This document shows, one piece after another, positions 1 to 11,726 of a stretch of DNA of 64,000 nt. The position numbers and the translations under genes were made by a program. The DNA is taken from assembly GCF_030052815.1 (NCBI RefSeq), contig NC_079495.1:114287795-114351794 (forward strand). Direction: 5' to 3'. Numbering within the stretch: position 1 is the first letter of the stretch; each line of letters begins with the position of its first letter. Below the pieces are notes generated by a model. It did not search any database, had not been told where the DNA came from, and saw only the letters and a program-made list of their open reading frames with translations. The stretch comes from Hevea brasiliensis (taxonomy: Eukaryota > Streptophyta > Magnoliopsida > Malpighiales > Euphorbiaceae).

Positions 1-1209
1 AACCTTAAGATCATGTTTTGGAACCTTAGAACTAAAGGAGAATTATGGCTAGTAGAACCAAGTTCAGCTGCTGAACCCTTAAACATCGGGTGCCCAATTG
101 GGCAGTAGCCACTATGGTTGTTGAAGTTTTAGGCTTCGACTATAGAACCTGGAATTTTTCCATATTCTTTTCCGAGAAACTACATGCTTTGACTTTGGAA
201 AGGTTTTCAGCAATCGAACCTAGGAATTTCTAGAATTCCCAAGTCAAAAACCAACAAAACTTCTCTCCCAAAGTCTCTAAAACATACCACAAAGCTCCAA
301 AACACAATCCTAACATATAAGCGCATTCCTAAGGCCCTAAATAACTTGAATTCATGCTCAAAGCTTACATGAAATCATTAAGAGCTAGGATTTAAACAAT
401 CTTCCATTATTACATAAATAAGACATTCTTAGGTTTAATTAAGGAAACTAATCATTCTAGGTCCATAAACACTTAGACTTGACAGAAAGTAAGAACAAAA
501 CAACGAAAATCATACTTTCATCCAAAATCTCAACATGTAACTCTTTTCCCCAAAATCAAAAACTTAAACCATGCAAAAATCAAATGCAATTCGATCCCAC
601 TCTCTTAGTCATAATTTCATACCAAAACATGTAGGAAATTTCAATTGGAAATAGGAAGAAAATCACCTTTCTCTTATGGAACTAGGTAGAGAGAGATTGG
701 AGGAAATCTTTAAGATCCTTCAAATTCTTGAACTCCCTAATCAATCTAAGACTTCTAGCTTCTTAAAAGATCAAAGTAAAAGAATGTAAGGAGGAAAATT
801 CCTTTTGCATGCAACAAAAGTTGAGAGAGAAGAGAAACTTACTTTTCTTTTTAAATTTAATTGAAATAGGCTATTTATATGCCCACTATTGAGGGGACCT
901 TTGACTGCTTTCACTGGAGTACTTTCTATCCAAATGAGCATTTGAATAGTAAAAAGGACTTCGGCCGCCGAAAGTCCATCCTTTGACTGCCAAATTTCCT
1001 TCAACTCAAAACATACTTAAAAACTTTTCTTTAGTCTAAAACCATTAAAAAATTTTCTTTCTTAATACATTTTTAATTAAATCACATACATTTATTTATA
1101 CATATTCATACACTTTTCACTACCATTCCCTACTTGTGGAATCTTGAATTCCGCCAGAATATTCCCTTGATGATAGAAATTCCAACATTGGAAAATAGTG
1201 GGTGTTACA
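1..1209 (-). mobile_element. Partial LTR, probably Ty3/gypsy, cut by window start
   Basis: On the minus strand this begins TGTAACACCCACT at 1209, the form of start seen in the gypsy LTRs elsewhere in this window (TGTAACACC, TGTAATACC). A TATA-like box lies on the minus strand at 871-880 (ATATAAATAG), so transcription would run leftwards out of the window. No protein-coding signal is seen; short open frames here are chance. The other LTR and the internal region would lie to the left, so solo LTR and full element cannot be told apart. The identification rests on the terminus and the TATA box only. Confidence 0.55.
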
Positions 1210-1274
1210 GTTGAATGTTAGTTTATAAAATTTAATATTTGACTCTTGATTCTTGGCTCTAATTTTCAATAATT

Positions 1275-1287
1275 TGGTATAAGAGCC
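1275..1287 (+). other. Copia primer-binding-like site
   Basis: TGGTATAAGAGCC differs slightly from TGGTATCAGAGC, the complement of the 3' end of plant initiator tRNA-Met that primes most copia elements. Its place upstream of the gag relic fits. It is degenerate and could not be called alone. Confidence 0.5.
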
Positions 1288-1584
1288 TAATCTTTGGGAC
1301 CGTTGATCGGAGTATTACTCATGGTGCTGCTTAAAGTTTTACTCATGTACAATTCAGGACTGTGAAGCTTACTGGTCAAGGACCATGCTTACTTGGTATT
1401 ATAAGTGAGATTATACCAAGTCACTATAGCAGATTCATCTAGCATTGTGGGTAGCATTAAAAAGTTAGTGTGAACTATAAGTATTAGTGCATGTGCATGT
1501 AATCTTATTCACAAGGCCATAATTAGTAGGCCCTTAACGATGGAGCTAGGATAACACCACCCATAGATGATAAGATAAAGAAGC

Positions 1585-2300
1585 ATGGATGATCAAAGTG
1601 GGGAAGGCCATATTTGCACTCAGGACCTTTGGAGGATGACTTAAGCACACCAAAAATGCATAGTTACCTAAGGAGATATGGTACATCTAAGCCACTTTAT
1701 TCATGAAGAGAAATGATGCTCATCTATAATTATTGGAGAATGAACTCTTACCTACCTCACAAAAGGAAATGACACTACGATCATTTTACTAAAAAGTAAA
1801 GTCTCTTTGCAATGAAGTTTCTAAATTAGATCTAGAGTCTAAAATTAGTGAAGCAAGAATGAAGAGAATTATTATTCATGGCTTGAGACCAAAATTTAAT
1901 CCTACTATCACTGCAATACATGGTTGGGCAACCCAACTAATGTTATTAGACTTAGAAAATCTATTAGTTGCATAGGAAATGCTAGATAAGAAAAATATAG
2001 GGATCTCCTCAAAGGGGAAGAAGAAGTTTAGCAAAAGATGTAGAGATAGACAAGGGTTGCATATTATTAGGTAGCAAAAAACAAAAAAATCAAGAATAAT
2101 CAAATGATCAACAATAAGGGAGCTCTCAATTAGGGGGAGCTCAATGAAGTCTTAGAATGGGAGGTCAACAACAAAAGAGCTCTCAATCAGGGGGAGCTCA
2201 ATGAAGTCTTCAAAGGGGAGGTCAACATCGAAGAAATTATGGATAACGTGATAGAAGCTGCTTCAATTATGGTAAGCCTAGTCACTTTATTTTGGATTTT
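1585..2300 (+). pseudogene. Copia gag relic
   Basis: Translation in shifting frames gives stretches typical of copia Gag (UBN2 type), for example SEARMKRIIIHGLRPKF and LLDLENLL near 1846-1970. These are followed by a basic, lysine-rich region and a decayed zinc knuckle near 2255-2285 (CFNYGKPSHF in place of CxxCGxxGHxxxxC). Gag would form the cytoplasmic particle that packages element RNA. Several stops and frame changes make it non-functional. The start is placed at an ATG (1585) followed by MDDQSGEGHI, which is plausible but not certain. Confidence 0.65.
2104..2222 (+). repeat. 59-60 bp tandem duplication in copia gag
   Basis: Two adjacent copies carry the core GAGCTCTCAAT, then AGGGGGAGCTCAATGAAG, and end in GGGAGG. 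They differ at several bases. The duplication lies in the linker before the zinc knuckle. Confidence 0.8.
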
Positions 2301-2394
2301 GGATTAAAGAAATAATATGTTGAAGGGACTTTAGAAACCAATGCATAAAAGAGCAATAAGGAATGGGATTTTCTTACATCCTTTCCTAGTGTAA

Positions 2395-2636
2395 TATTCG
2401 ATGACACAATTAAAGAGGTAAAAGAGGTGTTACTCATCACTTGCAATGATAAGACAACTGATTCTGACAAAGATTGCATTATAGAGTTTAAAAGCTCCAA
2501 TCACATGACATGAGACAAAAAGAAGCTTTGCAACATGTTTGAAAATAAAGGTGGATGGCTAGTTATAACAGCTGATAATTCAAAATTGCACATCACAAGT
2601 ATTGGTAGTACTGTAATCATGCCACACTTTAGTCCT
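2395..2636 (+). pseudogene. Copia protease relic, first part
   Basis: The translation DCIIEFKSSNHMT followed by a stop and DKKKLCNMF matches the copia aspartic protease active-site region, usually written DSGxSxHMT. Here the catalytic aspartate-serine-glycine has been lost. Downstream, TADNSKLHITSIGS continues the family pattern. The frame is cut at 2636 by element A1 and resumes at 11727 with LKKVLHVLGTKKNLLS, the next conserved block of the same protein. The protease would have cut the Gag-Pol precursor. Confidence 0.75.
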
Positions 2637-4800
2637 TGTAACACTAAGTTTGTTGTCTAGGATGCCTAGAACCACACTTCAATGAGAGTGAGGAGACATA
2701 AAATAATGAAATAAAAGAAAAGAAAGTACAAGAAAAACAAAGGAAAAATGATTGCAAAGAAATGTGATCAAGTTAAACATGGAAACCTAACGATGGGAAA
2801 ACATTTTTGGGACATAAATAGACCCTTGTTGAAGAATAAATATCATTAGAAATATCAAAGAAAAATTAAATAATTAGTACAAAGAAAAGTGAGAAATAAT
2901 GCCACCAGGCATTATGGTCATTTTACATCCCGAAGTGTCTTTTGACCTAAATGTCCATTAAAAATAAATAGTATTAAACTTAGAAAATAAAATGAAAAAT
3001 TAAATTGGTGGTACCTAAAATAAATAGTGGAAATTATGGGTTAAATGTGGAATAAATGAATAATTACTTTATTATATGATTAAGTGACTAAGTGGACCAC
3101 TAAGGGATTAATTAAATACATAGTGGGACATGTGTACACTTAAAATGCAGCTGAATAAGTCATCTTCCTCATTTGCATTCAAATTCTGAATTGAAGAGTG
3201 AAGGAAACTCCATAGCCATTTTTCATGCAAGCTTTCTTAACTCTCCATTTTCAACTCCAACCTCTTAGTGTTCTTCATTAAACTTTGTCTACACATCACA
3301 AGGAAGATATTGATACTAATTTTGAGAAGTTTGATGAAGGTTTAGCAAGTTACAATTAAAGGTAAGTTTGCATTTTTGAGAATTTTTTTGTTAAAGTTTA
3401 TGTTCATGTTATGGGTGTTAGTTTGGTGAAAGAAAATTTTGAGTTTGAAGGGTTATTGTTGTTTTCATTTTGGACAGCCATGAGTCACGTTTTTGATGAG
3501 ATATTTGTGCATATAATTGATGAGAAATGGTGTTGATCATGATGAATTAGTAACCTAGTAAATTATTTCATGTTTATGTGGTGATTTATGCACTTGGATG
3601 GGAAATTGTAAAATGGACGGCACTTTGATGTTGAAGAATGGTTTGTGGCAGCTTGGGGACACTTGAGTAATGGTATATATTGAAGGAAATGTATGCAGAA
3701 TATTAACCTAGAAGGATTGATGATATGTATGTAGATTGATCTTGTAAAGTGTGTGTAAAATTTGTAATGGTTAGGTGTGTTTGTAATAGTACTTAGAAAT
3801 TGTAATTGTGAATGATATTGGTGTGTTGAGGCTGATTGGAATCTGCCCAAAATAATGTTAATGTAAAGTAGAAAGTGCTTTTGGTAATGTACCAAAACTG
3901 ATTTGGTAGGGTATGGAAGTAAACATTGCAAGGTAAATATGTGTTTTGAATGGGGTGTGAAAAGCATATTGAGGGCAGTACACATTTTAGCCTATAACCT
4001 TAAATGTGTAACCTCAATTGGTATGAGACCAATTTGAGGTGAAACTAGGCACAAAATGTGCCAACTTTCATTGAGAAACCATGCCAAAATTCTGCTTGCA
4101 AGGTGACCAAAAAAAATGACCAATTCGGATTAGGTGCAATTAGGACCTGAAAAATGACCAATTGGGCAGCAGTGAGTGTTTAGGCCATAACTCACTCAAA
4201 CCAGGTCCAATTGACCTGAAATTTTAACCAAGAATAGTTAAGACCCATACCTACAAGTCTTATGAAGACACCAAAGCCCAGATATGACCATTAGTTAGTC
4301 TAACTACTTGCTCAAGTTCGGGTCCTAAAACTGGCCGAACCAGAATTGACCAATTTGACCTAAAATTGACCTAAAATGGTACCATTTGACCAGCAAGAGT
4401 GTAATGACCATAACTCGGTCTACTTAACTCGGATTGACCTGAAATTTTGCCCCGCGTGCAATAAGACCTAGATCTACAAGTTTGTAGTTTTGACCGAAAC
4501 TCGAAAACCGAGGGAACTAGGTCAAACCAGTATCCAATCAATTTGCATTAAAGTGCACTAAACAAGGAAATGACTTTGGTAAAAAACCTAAAACCCTATC
4601 GAATGTGACATATTAACGACACTAAAACCTAATTTACCTAAGGTATATTAGGTGATTAAGTGAATAATTGAGTTGCATTATTTACCAAACACCATCGATA
4701 GAGTTTAATTTAAACACTTCAAATTGTGTTTCTCGATTAACAAGGACTCAAAAGGGAAAGAAAAGACAAATATCGAGGTTTGTGCTATTTCTTTTGTCAT

Positions 4801-5351
4801 TTTCAATTGAAATGAATTATGACTATTTGTATATTATTGTTTTAAATTGTGTTTGTGCACAACAACTATTTCTCTTGAATTTTTCAATTGAAATAAATAT
4901 TGACTATTTGTATATTATTGTTTTAAATTGTGGAAATGTGTTTGATGGACACTTATTGATTGAAAAACATTGTGAATGGTTTGAATGAAAAATTGTTTGA
5001 ATGATATTGATGGATACTTATTGATTGAAAAAAATGGTTTTGTGGAAATTGAAGTGAATTACGAATTGTGTTGCCATTTTGTGAATGAAATTATAACTTT
5101 GGAAATTTATTGGATTCTTACGGATCATTTGAATAAAATGTTTGGAATTGTTTTGACTCACAATTGGCATGACACTGATAATATGTTCCTCCTCCATTAA
5201 TGGGGTGAGTGTGATTATTCCTCCCTCTTTGACTTATTAGTCTGGGGTGAGTATGATTATGTTCCTCCTCTTTGACTTGAGGTGAGTATGGATGAGTTCT
5301 CATTATATAGCTAGCTTCCTCCTCATTGATTTCGATTATTGGGGTGAGCAT
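4801..5351 (+). repeat. Tandem repeats inside A1 5' LTR
   Basis: An 81-bp unit starting TTTCAATTGAAAT occurs twice (about 4801-4962). Then four imperfect units of about 40-60 bp follow, with the core TTCCTCCTC and GGGGTGAGT (about 5178-5351). The A2 LTR has unrelated sequence at this position. Confidence 0.75.
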
Positions 5352-5674
5352 GTCTTGTCGTGGTGTACAACACGGCATATATGGAAAAAATTGTGTCATG
5401 GCCTAAATTGTGTTATAGATTGGCAACTTTGTATTCTTGATTATTTGATCGAATTGTGTTATTATGTATTGTGAGATTGTGAAATTGATTTAAACTCTTA
5501 TTGACATAATTGAATTCAACCATGATCTGACTTATTGAAAATTATTGTGATATTAACAAATGGAGTTTAAATTCTTATTGACATTTATTGTCTTGAATTT
5601 AACTATAGTTTTAAGTATCCACTATTGATATGATTTATGAATTGTGATTTAAAATTTGTATTTGGTTAATGTTG

Positions 5675-5687
5675 GAGACATTGTCTC
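5675..5687 (+). other. LTR hairpin, A1 5' LTR
   Basis: GAGAC-ATT-GTCTC forms a perfect 5-bp stem. It sits just before GTGATAGC, the same position as the CTGAGT/ACTCAG stem in the A2 and B LTRs. The second hairpin seen in the other copies is not preserved here. Confidence 0.6.
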
Positions 5688-6198
5688 GTGATAGCTTTGT
5701 AGAGAGACAAAGAGATTTTTGGGTATAGTGAGTATACCACATGTGGCATTTTGTAATGTATATTCATGTATATTTTGTTCTTGGTTTTGAGATTGTAAAT
5801 TTAAGTAAAGTTGTAAAATAATTATGAGTTATTTGGCTTGTAAAAATTGTGTTATATCTTTGTATCTTAGTCTTTGAAAATCACTGTGGATTTGACTTGA
5901 GAAATGTGTTGTGTTGATAAAAATGTTGGAGTTGAGATTTGAAAATATGTTGAAGTGCTTTTTTGTCCAAAATACAAATGGCACCTTGCCAAAATTTTTA
6001 CAGATATTCCAAATAAATCAAATGAGTTAGTTGTTTCACTTGATTCACCAAAGTCTTTCACACTGTAAATAGTGCTCACCGTAAAAGAAGTAAGAAAAGT
6101 TTTAAAATCCCTTGTAGTGTATTTAATGGATTATCGGAGTTGGTAATTCATTAGGTATACTACGGGATCATGTTATGCTAGGGTGTGACATGTTTTAG

Positions 6199-6209
6199 TG
6201 GTATCGAGC
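6199..6209 (+). other. Primer-binding site of A1
   Basis: TGGTATCGAGC, eight bases after the LTR end, is a one-base-deleted form of TGGTATCAGAGC, which pairs with initiator tRNA-Met. It would prime minus-strand cDNA synthesis. Confidence 0.75.
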
Positions 6210-6346
6210 AAAGTTTTTAAATTCATTTGAATATTCTTTCTTCACAATATCATTGTTTGATACATCATTACATTATAAATATGCACTAACGGGAGGAAAT
6301 CTCCTTGTGTTATTGGTTTAGGAGATCTAAAATCCTCGCATTGACT

Positions 6347-7215
6347 ATGGAAGAGGGTGATCGCGATCAATCTATTGAATGCCCCATGCCTACATAATGT
6401 CAATGTTCCAACAAATGGATGGTAATGTGCCTACTCAAGTCCCTGGTACAACCAATGATAAATTGATGAAGTATGGGAGTTTGAGGAGATCCTCTAGAAG
6501 GTGAACAATGGTTAGAGAGGATGGATAGGGTATTCAAGATTTGAGTACTCGGTATCTTGGATGCTTATGATTGGTGGAAAACCATTCCCGATAGAATAAC
6601 ATGGAATGACTTCGAATTCAAAAATATGTCCGATGCTTATGTAGACCAAAAAGAATTCCTAAGTGAGTATGAAAGGGAATTCTCCTAAGCCATTATAAGT
6701 CTACTTTCTACCAATAGGAGAGATGTAAGAGGTTTGAAAACAAGTGGTCGGATTCAAACATAACAACTTCGAACTTATTTCTCAAGCACTAGAATTAGAA
6801 AGAATTGAACTTGAGAAAAGAAAAAAAGAGGGAAAGTGAGTTCTAGTGGTCGGAAAGAGGAAAAACTTTGGGGATACGACAGAGATAGTAAGAAGTCCGA
6901 TAGAGATAGATCTTTTGAATGAAACCACCTCGATCCGGATCGACTTTGTGAAACTTGTGGTAAACCACATAGTGGGGTATGTTATAGAGCCGTAGGAGCA
7001 TGCTTTAATTGTGGAGGGTCATTTTGCTAAGGATTGTGTAAATCGGATCATTTACTACACCAAAGGGATCAACCCAAGTTTTTACCCCAAAGAGTTCACC
7101 ATCGCTTAGTAGAGGCAAAGGTAGAGGTAGGGGTAGTACACCTAGAAGTCGACTGACTTGTGAATCTGATGCTTCAACGAGTATGAGACTTTTGACATCA
7201 TTGGTACTTTCTCAA
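6347..7215 (+). pseudogene. Gypsy gag with start of protease, broken (A1)
   Basis: The first ATG (6347) gives MEEGDRDQSI, matching the Gag start of the sister elements (MEERDRLVEQS in B2). The reading then breaks repeatedly. Recognisable later blocks are a serine/arginine-rich linker, LCETCGKPHSGVCYRA near 6942-6990, and a CCHC knuckle near 6998-7040 (CFNCGG, then HFAKDC) interrupted by a one-base frameshift. The start of protease follows (IGTFSIE near 7200), after which the match is lost. Gag would build the particle; this copy is inactive. Confidence 0.75.
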
Positions 7216-8101
7216 TTGAGATATATATATGTATTGTTTGAGAATTTTCATATTTTTACATTAGTGTTAGAACTATATGTGAGGAATAAATTTTGACGCA
7301 TTAGTGATTAGCCCTTAAGATAAGGATTGTGATAATAAGTGAAATTAGTTTTGAAAGAGTTTATAAAAGTATTTTCTAACACACCATAAATTATAAAGCT
7401 AATTAGTGAGCCTACTTAATGTAAGGCAAGAGGACGTAAAAGTAAGATGAATGGAATTGCTCTTGATAAGGGCAATGAGGTAGAAATTGCTAATGGATAT
7501 TGTAATCGAATAAGATTCGAATATCGGTGAATTCAAAAAGAATAAAAGATAACAAAGTTTGATCTATTGGGATGTATCGTAGTAACTATGCAATGTTCTT
7601 GATGTTTATAACTTGAGATTATTGTGTAGAGCTACGTACTAACCGATAGTACACCTAGATGAGAATAGTTGGCATAGTTATGAATTTAATTGTTAGAAAT
7701 AAGTTTGAAAATCCTACTTAGGGATGTAAAACTCAAAAGTTAAAATATCGAAAGGTTATAGTAAGTAAGTTATAGAACATTGATAAAAAGAGTTATGGAA
7801 GTAGAGACTTGAGCAGTTGATTCATATGTAACAAAGAAATATTCGAATGTGAGGAAGACTATGGACTAGAATGGTCGAGGACCAATGCCGATGAATGATT
7901 CTAATATGACCTCAAGGGTCATTCAAGAAGGAACGTGAGTGAAATATTAGACAACATAATAGTAAGAGGAGATTGGTGTTATCCAAACAAAGTAAACATT
8001 GTATTAGATTGTTAAAAGTCTTACGATCATATAGAAAGGAGAAAATAAACGTATGACTATTGTAAGATGATTTAAAATTAAATTTATTTAAGGGGGAGAA
8101 T
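7216..8101 (+). other. A1 internal remnant without pol, ending in polypurine tract
   Basis: No pol domain is recognisable. Part of the stretch, around 7379-7450 (CATAAATTATAAAGCTAA and the following bases), is shared with A2 at about 57320-57400. Both copies therefore descend from an element that already had this sequence after protease. The polypurine tract AAGGGGGAGAA (8090-8100) lies directly before the 3' LTR. Confidence 0.65.
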
Positions 8102-10294
8102 TGTAACACCCTAAGTTGTTGTCTAGGATGCCTAGAACCACACTTCAATGAGAGTGAGGAGACATAAAATAATGAAATAAAAGAAAAGAAAGTACAAGAA
8201 AAACAAAGGAAAAATGATTGCAAAGAAATGTGATCAAGTTAAGTAGGAAAACCTAACGATGGGAAAACATTTTTGGGACATAAATAGACCCTTGTTGAAG
8301 AATAAATATCATTAGAAATATCAAAGAAAAATTAAATAATTAGTACAAAGAAAAGTGAGAAATCGAAGAAAAATCAGAATGCCACATTATGGTCATTTGA
8401 CATCCCAAGTGTCTTTTGAACTAAATGTCCATTAAAAATAAATAGTATTAAACTTAGAAAATAAAATGAAAAATTAAATTGTTGGTACCTAAAATAAATA
8501 GTGGAAATTATGTTTTAAATGTGGAATAAATGAATAATTACTTTATTATATGATTAAGTGACTAAGTGGACCACTAAGGATTAATTAAATACATAGTGGG
8601 ACATGTGTACACTTAAAATGCAGCTGAATAAGTCATCTTCCTCATTTGCATTCAAATTGCCGAATTGAAGAGTGAAGGAAACTCCATAGCCATTTTTCAT
8701 GCAAGCTTTCTTAACTCTCCATTTTCAACTCCAACCTCTTAGTGTTCTTCATTAAACTTTGTCTACACATCACAAGGAAGATATTGATACTAATTTTGAG
8801 AAGTTTGATGAAGGTTTAGCAAGTTACAATTAAAGGTAAGTTTGCATTTTTGAGAATTTCTTTGTTAAAGTTTATGTTCATGTTATGGGTGTTAGTTTGG
8901 TGAAAGAAAATTTTGAGTTTGAAGGGTTATTGTTGTTTTCATTTTGGACAGCCATGAGTCACGTTTTTGATGAGATATTTGTGCATATAATTGACGAGAA
9001 ATGGTGTTGATCATGATGAATTAGTAACCTAGTGAATTATTTCATGTTTATGTGGTGATTTATGCACTTGGATGGGAAATTGTAAAATGGACGGCACTTT
9101 GATGTTGAAGAATGGTTTGTGGCAGCTTGGGGACACTTGAGTAATGGTATATATTGAAGGAAATGTATGCAGAATATTAACCTAGAAGGATTGATGATAT
9201 GTATGTAGATTGATCTTGTAAAGTGTGTGTAAAATTTGTAATGGTTAGGTGTGTTTGTAATAGTACTTAGAAATTGTAATTGTGAATGATATTGGTGTGT
9301 TGAGGCTGATTGGAATCTGCCCAAAATAATGTTAATGTAAAGTAGAAAGTGCTTTTGGTAATGTACCAAAACTGATTTGGTAGGGTATGGAAGTAAACTT
9401 TGCAAGGTAAATATGTGTTTTGAATAGGGTGTGAAAAGCATATTGAGGGCAGTACACATTTTAGCCTATAACCTTAAATGTGTAACCTCAATTGGTATGA
9501 GACCAATTTGAGGTGAAACTAGGCACAAAATGTGCCAACTTTCATTGAGAAACCATGCCAAAATTCTGCTTGCAAGGTGACCAAAAAATGACCAATTCGG
9601 ATTAGGTGCAATTAGGACCTGAAAAATGACCAATTGGGCAGCAGTGAGTGTTTAGGCCATAACTCACTCAAACCAGGTCCAATTGACCTGAAATTTTAAC
9701 CAAGAATAGTTAAGACCCATACCTACAAGTCTTATGAAGACACCAAAGCCCAGAAATGACCATAAGCAAGTCAAACAACTTGCACAAGTTCGGGTCCAAA
9801 AACTGGCCGAACCAGAATTGACCAATTTGACCTAAAATTGACCTAAAATGGTACCATTTGACCAGCAAGAGTGTAATGACCATAACTCGGTCTACTTAAC
9901 TCGGATTGACCTGAAATTTTGCCCCGCGTGCAATAAGACCTAGATCTACAAGTTTGTAGTTTTGACCGAAACCCGAAAACCGAGGGAACTAGGACGTCCG
10001 GCTAGGTCAAACCAGTATCCCGGAATCCAGCAATTTGCATTAAAGTGCACTAAACAAGGAAATGACTTTGGTAAAACGTACCAAACCTAAAACCCTATCG
10101 AATGTGACATATTAACGACACTAAAACCTAATTTACCTAAGGTATATTAGGTGATTAAGTGAATAATTGAGTTCAGTGCATTATTTACCAAACACCATCG
10201 ATAGAGAAACACTTCAAATTGTGTTTTTAACAAGGACTAAAAGGGAAAGAAATGAGACAAATATCGAGAGGTTTGTGGCTATTTCTTTTGAAAT

Positions 10295-10858
10295 TTTCAA
10301 TTGAAATGAATTATGACTATTTGTATATTATTGTTTTAAATTGTGTTTGTGCACAACAACTATTTCTCTTGAATTTTTCAATTGAAATAAATATTGACTA
10401 TTTGTATATTATTGTTTTAAATTGTGGAAATGTGTTTGATGGACACTTATTGATTGAAAAACATTGTGAATGGTTTGAACTGTGAAAAATTGTTTGAATG
10501 ATATTGATGGATACTTATTGATTGAAAAGCAAATGGTTTTGTGGAAATTGAAGTGAATTACGAATTGTGTTGTCATTTTGTGAATGAAATTATAACTTTG
10601 AAAATTTATTTGATTATTAAGGATCATTTGAATAAAATGTTTGGAATTGTTTTGACTCACAATTGGCATGACCGATAATATGTTCCTCCTCCATTAATGG
10701 GGTGAGTGTGATTATTCCTCCTCTTTGACTTATTAGTCTGGGGTGAGTATGATTATGTTCCTCCCTCTTTGACTTCCCAGTCTGAGGTGAGTATGGATGA
10801 GTTCTCATTATATAGCTAGCTTCCTCCCTCATTGATTTCGATTATTGGGGTGAGCATG
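10295..10858 (+). repeat. Tandem repeats inside A1 3' LTR
   Basis: These repeat the arrangement seen in the 5' LTR: two 81-bp units (10295-10456) and then imperfect TTCCTCC/GGGGTGAGT units (about 10679-10858). Confidence 0.75.
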
Positions 10859-11186
10859 TCTTGTCGTGGTGTACAACACGGCATATATGGAAAAATTGTG
10901 TCATGGCCTAAATTGTGTTATAGATTGGCAACACTGTATTCTTGATTATTTGATCGAATTGTGTTATTATGTATTGTGAGATTGTGAAATTGATTTAAAC
11001 TCTTATTGACATATATTGAATTCAACCATGATCTGACTTATTGAAAATTATTGTGATATTAACAAATGGAGTTTAAATTCTTATTGACATTTATTGTCTT
11101 GAATTTAACTATGGTTTTAAGTATCCACTATTGATATGATTTATGAATTGTGATTTAAAATTTATATTTGGTAAATGTTGTACCAT

Positions 11187-11223
11187 GAGACATTGTCTCG
11201 TGATAGCTTTATGCTAGTATCGC
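11187..11223 (+). other. Double hairpin, A1 3' LTR
   Basis: GAGAC-ATT-GTCTC (11187-11199) is followed at once by GTGATA (11200-11205), which can pair with TATCGC (11218-11223). The second stem is shorter than the 8-bp stem in A2 and B2. See the findings for the comparison across copies. Confidence 0.6.
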
Positions 11224-11726
11224 CAGAGATTTTTGGGTATAGTGAGTATACCACATGTGGCATTTGTAATGTATATTCACTGTATGTATATTTTGTTATT
11301 GGTTTTGTTGTAAATTTAAGTTAAAGTTGTAAAATAATTATGAGTTATTTGGCTTGTAAAAATTGTGTTATATCTTTGTATCTTAGTCTTTGAAAATCAC
11401 GTGGATTTGACTTGAGAAATGTGTTGTGTTGATAAAAATGTTGGAGTTGAGATTTGAAAATATGTTGAAGTGCTTTTTTTGTCCAAAATACAAATGGCAC
11501 CTTGCCAAAATTTTATATTCCAAATAAATCAAATGAGTTAGTTGTTTCACTTCAGTTCACCAAAGTCTTTCACACCTGTAAATAGTGCTCACCACTGTAA
11601 AAGAAGTAAGAAAAGTTTTTAAAATCCCTTGTAGTGTATTTAATGGATTATCAGTAGACGGAGTTGGTAATTCGTTAGGTATACTACGGGATCATGTTAT
11701 GCCTTACAGAGGGGTAGGGTGTGACA

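Larger units (their letters stand above)
1210..2636 (+). mobile_element. Ty1/copia relic, 5' part (leader, gag, start of protease)
   Basis: This is the upstream half of a decayed copia element. It holds a primer-site-like motif, a broken gag and the start of the protease region. The right edge is cut cleanly by gypsy copy A1, and the reading resumes after A1 at 11727, with gtcct present on both sides (2632-2636 and 11727-11731). No complete 5' LTR is visible; only about 65 bp separate the primer site from the minus-strand LTR ending at 1209. The many stops show an old copy. Confidence 0.75.
2637..6190 (+). repeat. 5' LTR of A1
   Basis: It begins TGTAACACTAAG and ends GGGTGTGACA. Compared with the A2 LTR it lacks a short stretch after the first 20 bases, and it lacks 12 bases near the 3' end that its own 3' LTR has. 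It contains a canonical splice-donor-like AAAGGTAAGT at about 3358-3367 after a pyrimidine-rich leader-like stretch. Short open frames on the minus strand, including a 140-codon one at 3563-3985, are antisense shadows. Confidence 0.9.
2637..11726 (+). mobile_element. Ty3/gypsy element A1, deleted copy inserted in copia
   Basis: The element runs from TG (2637) to CA (11726), flanked by the 5-bp duplication gtcct. The LTRs are about 3.55 and 3.63 kb and the internal region only 1.9 kb, so most of pol is missing. A primer site, a broken gag and a polypurine tract remain. The LTR ends match those of A2 (52265-63214), so both belong to one family; the middle part of the LTR differs. The two LTRs differ by many small indels, so A1 is older than A2. 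It cannot move by itself. Confidence 0.9.
8102..11726 (+). repeat. 3' LTR of A1
   Basis: It begins TGTAACACCCTAAG and ends GGGTGTGACA. It is the partner of 2637-6190 but has extra short segments that the 5' LTR lacks, many containing CAG or CTG. A splice-donor-like AAAGGTAAG repeats the 5' LTR arrangement at about 8833. Confidence 0.9.

Noticed and set aside
3563..3985. A 140-codon minus-strand open frame, repeated at 9037-9459
   Set aside because: It is antisense inside the A1 LTRs, is present twice only because the LTR is, and is not kept in A2. Composition is biased by the underlying AT-rich LTR.
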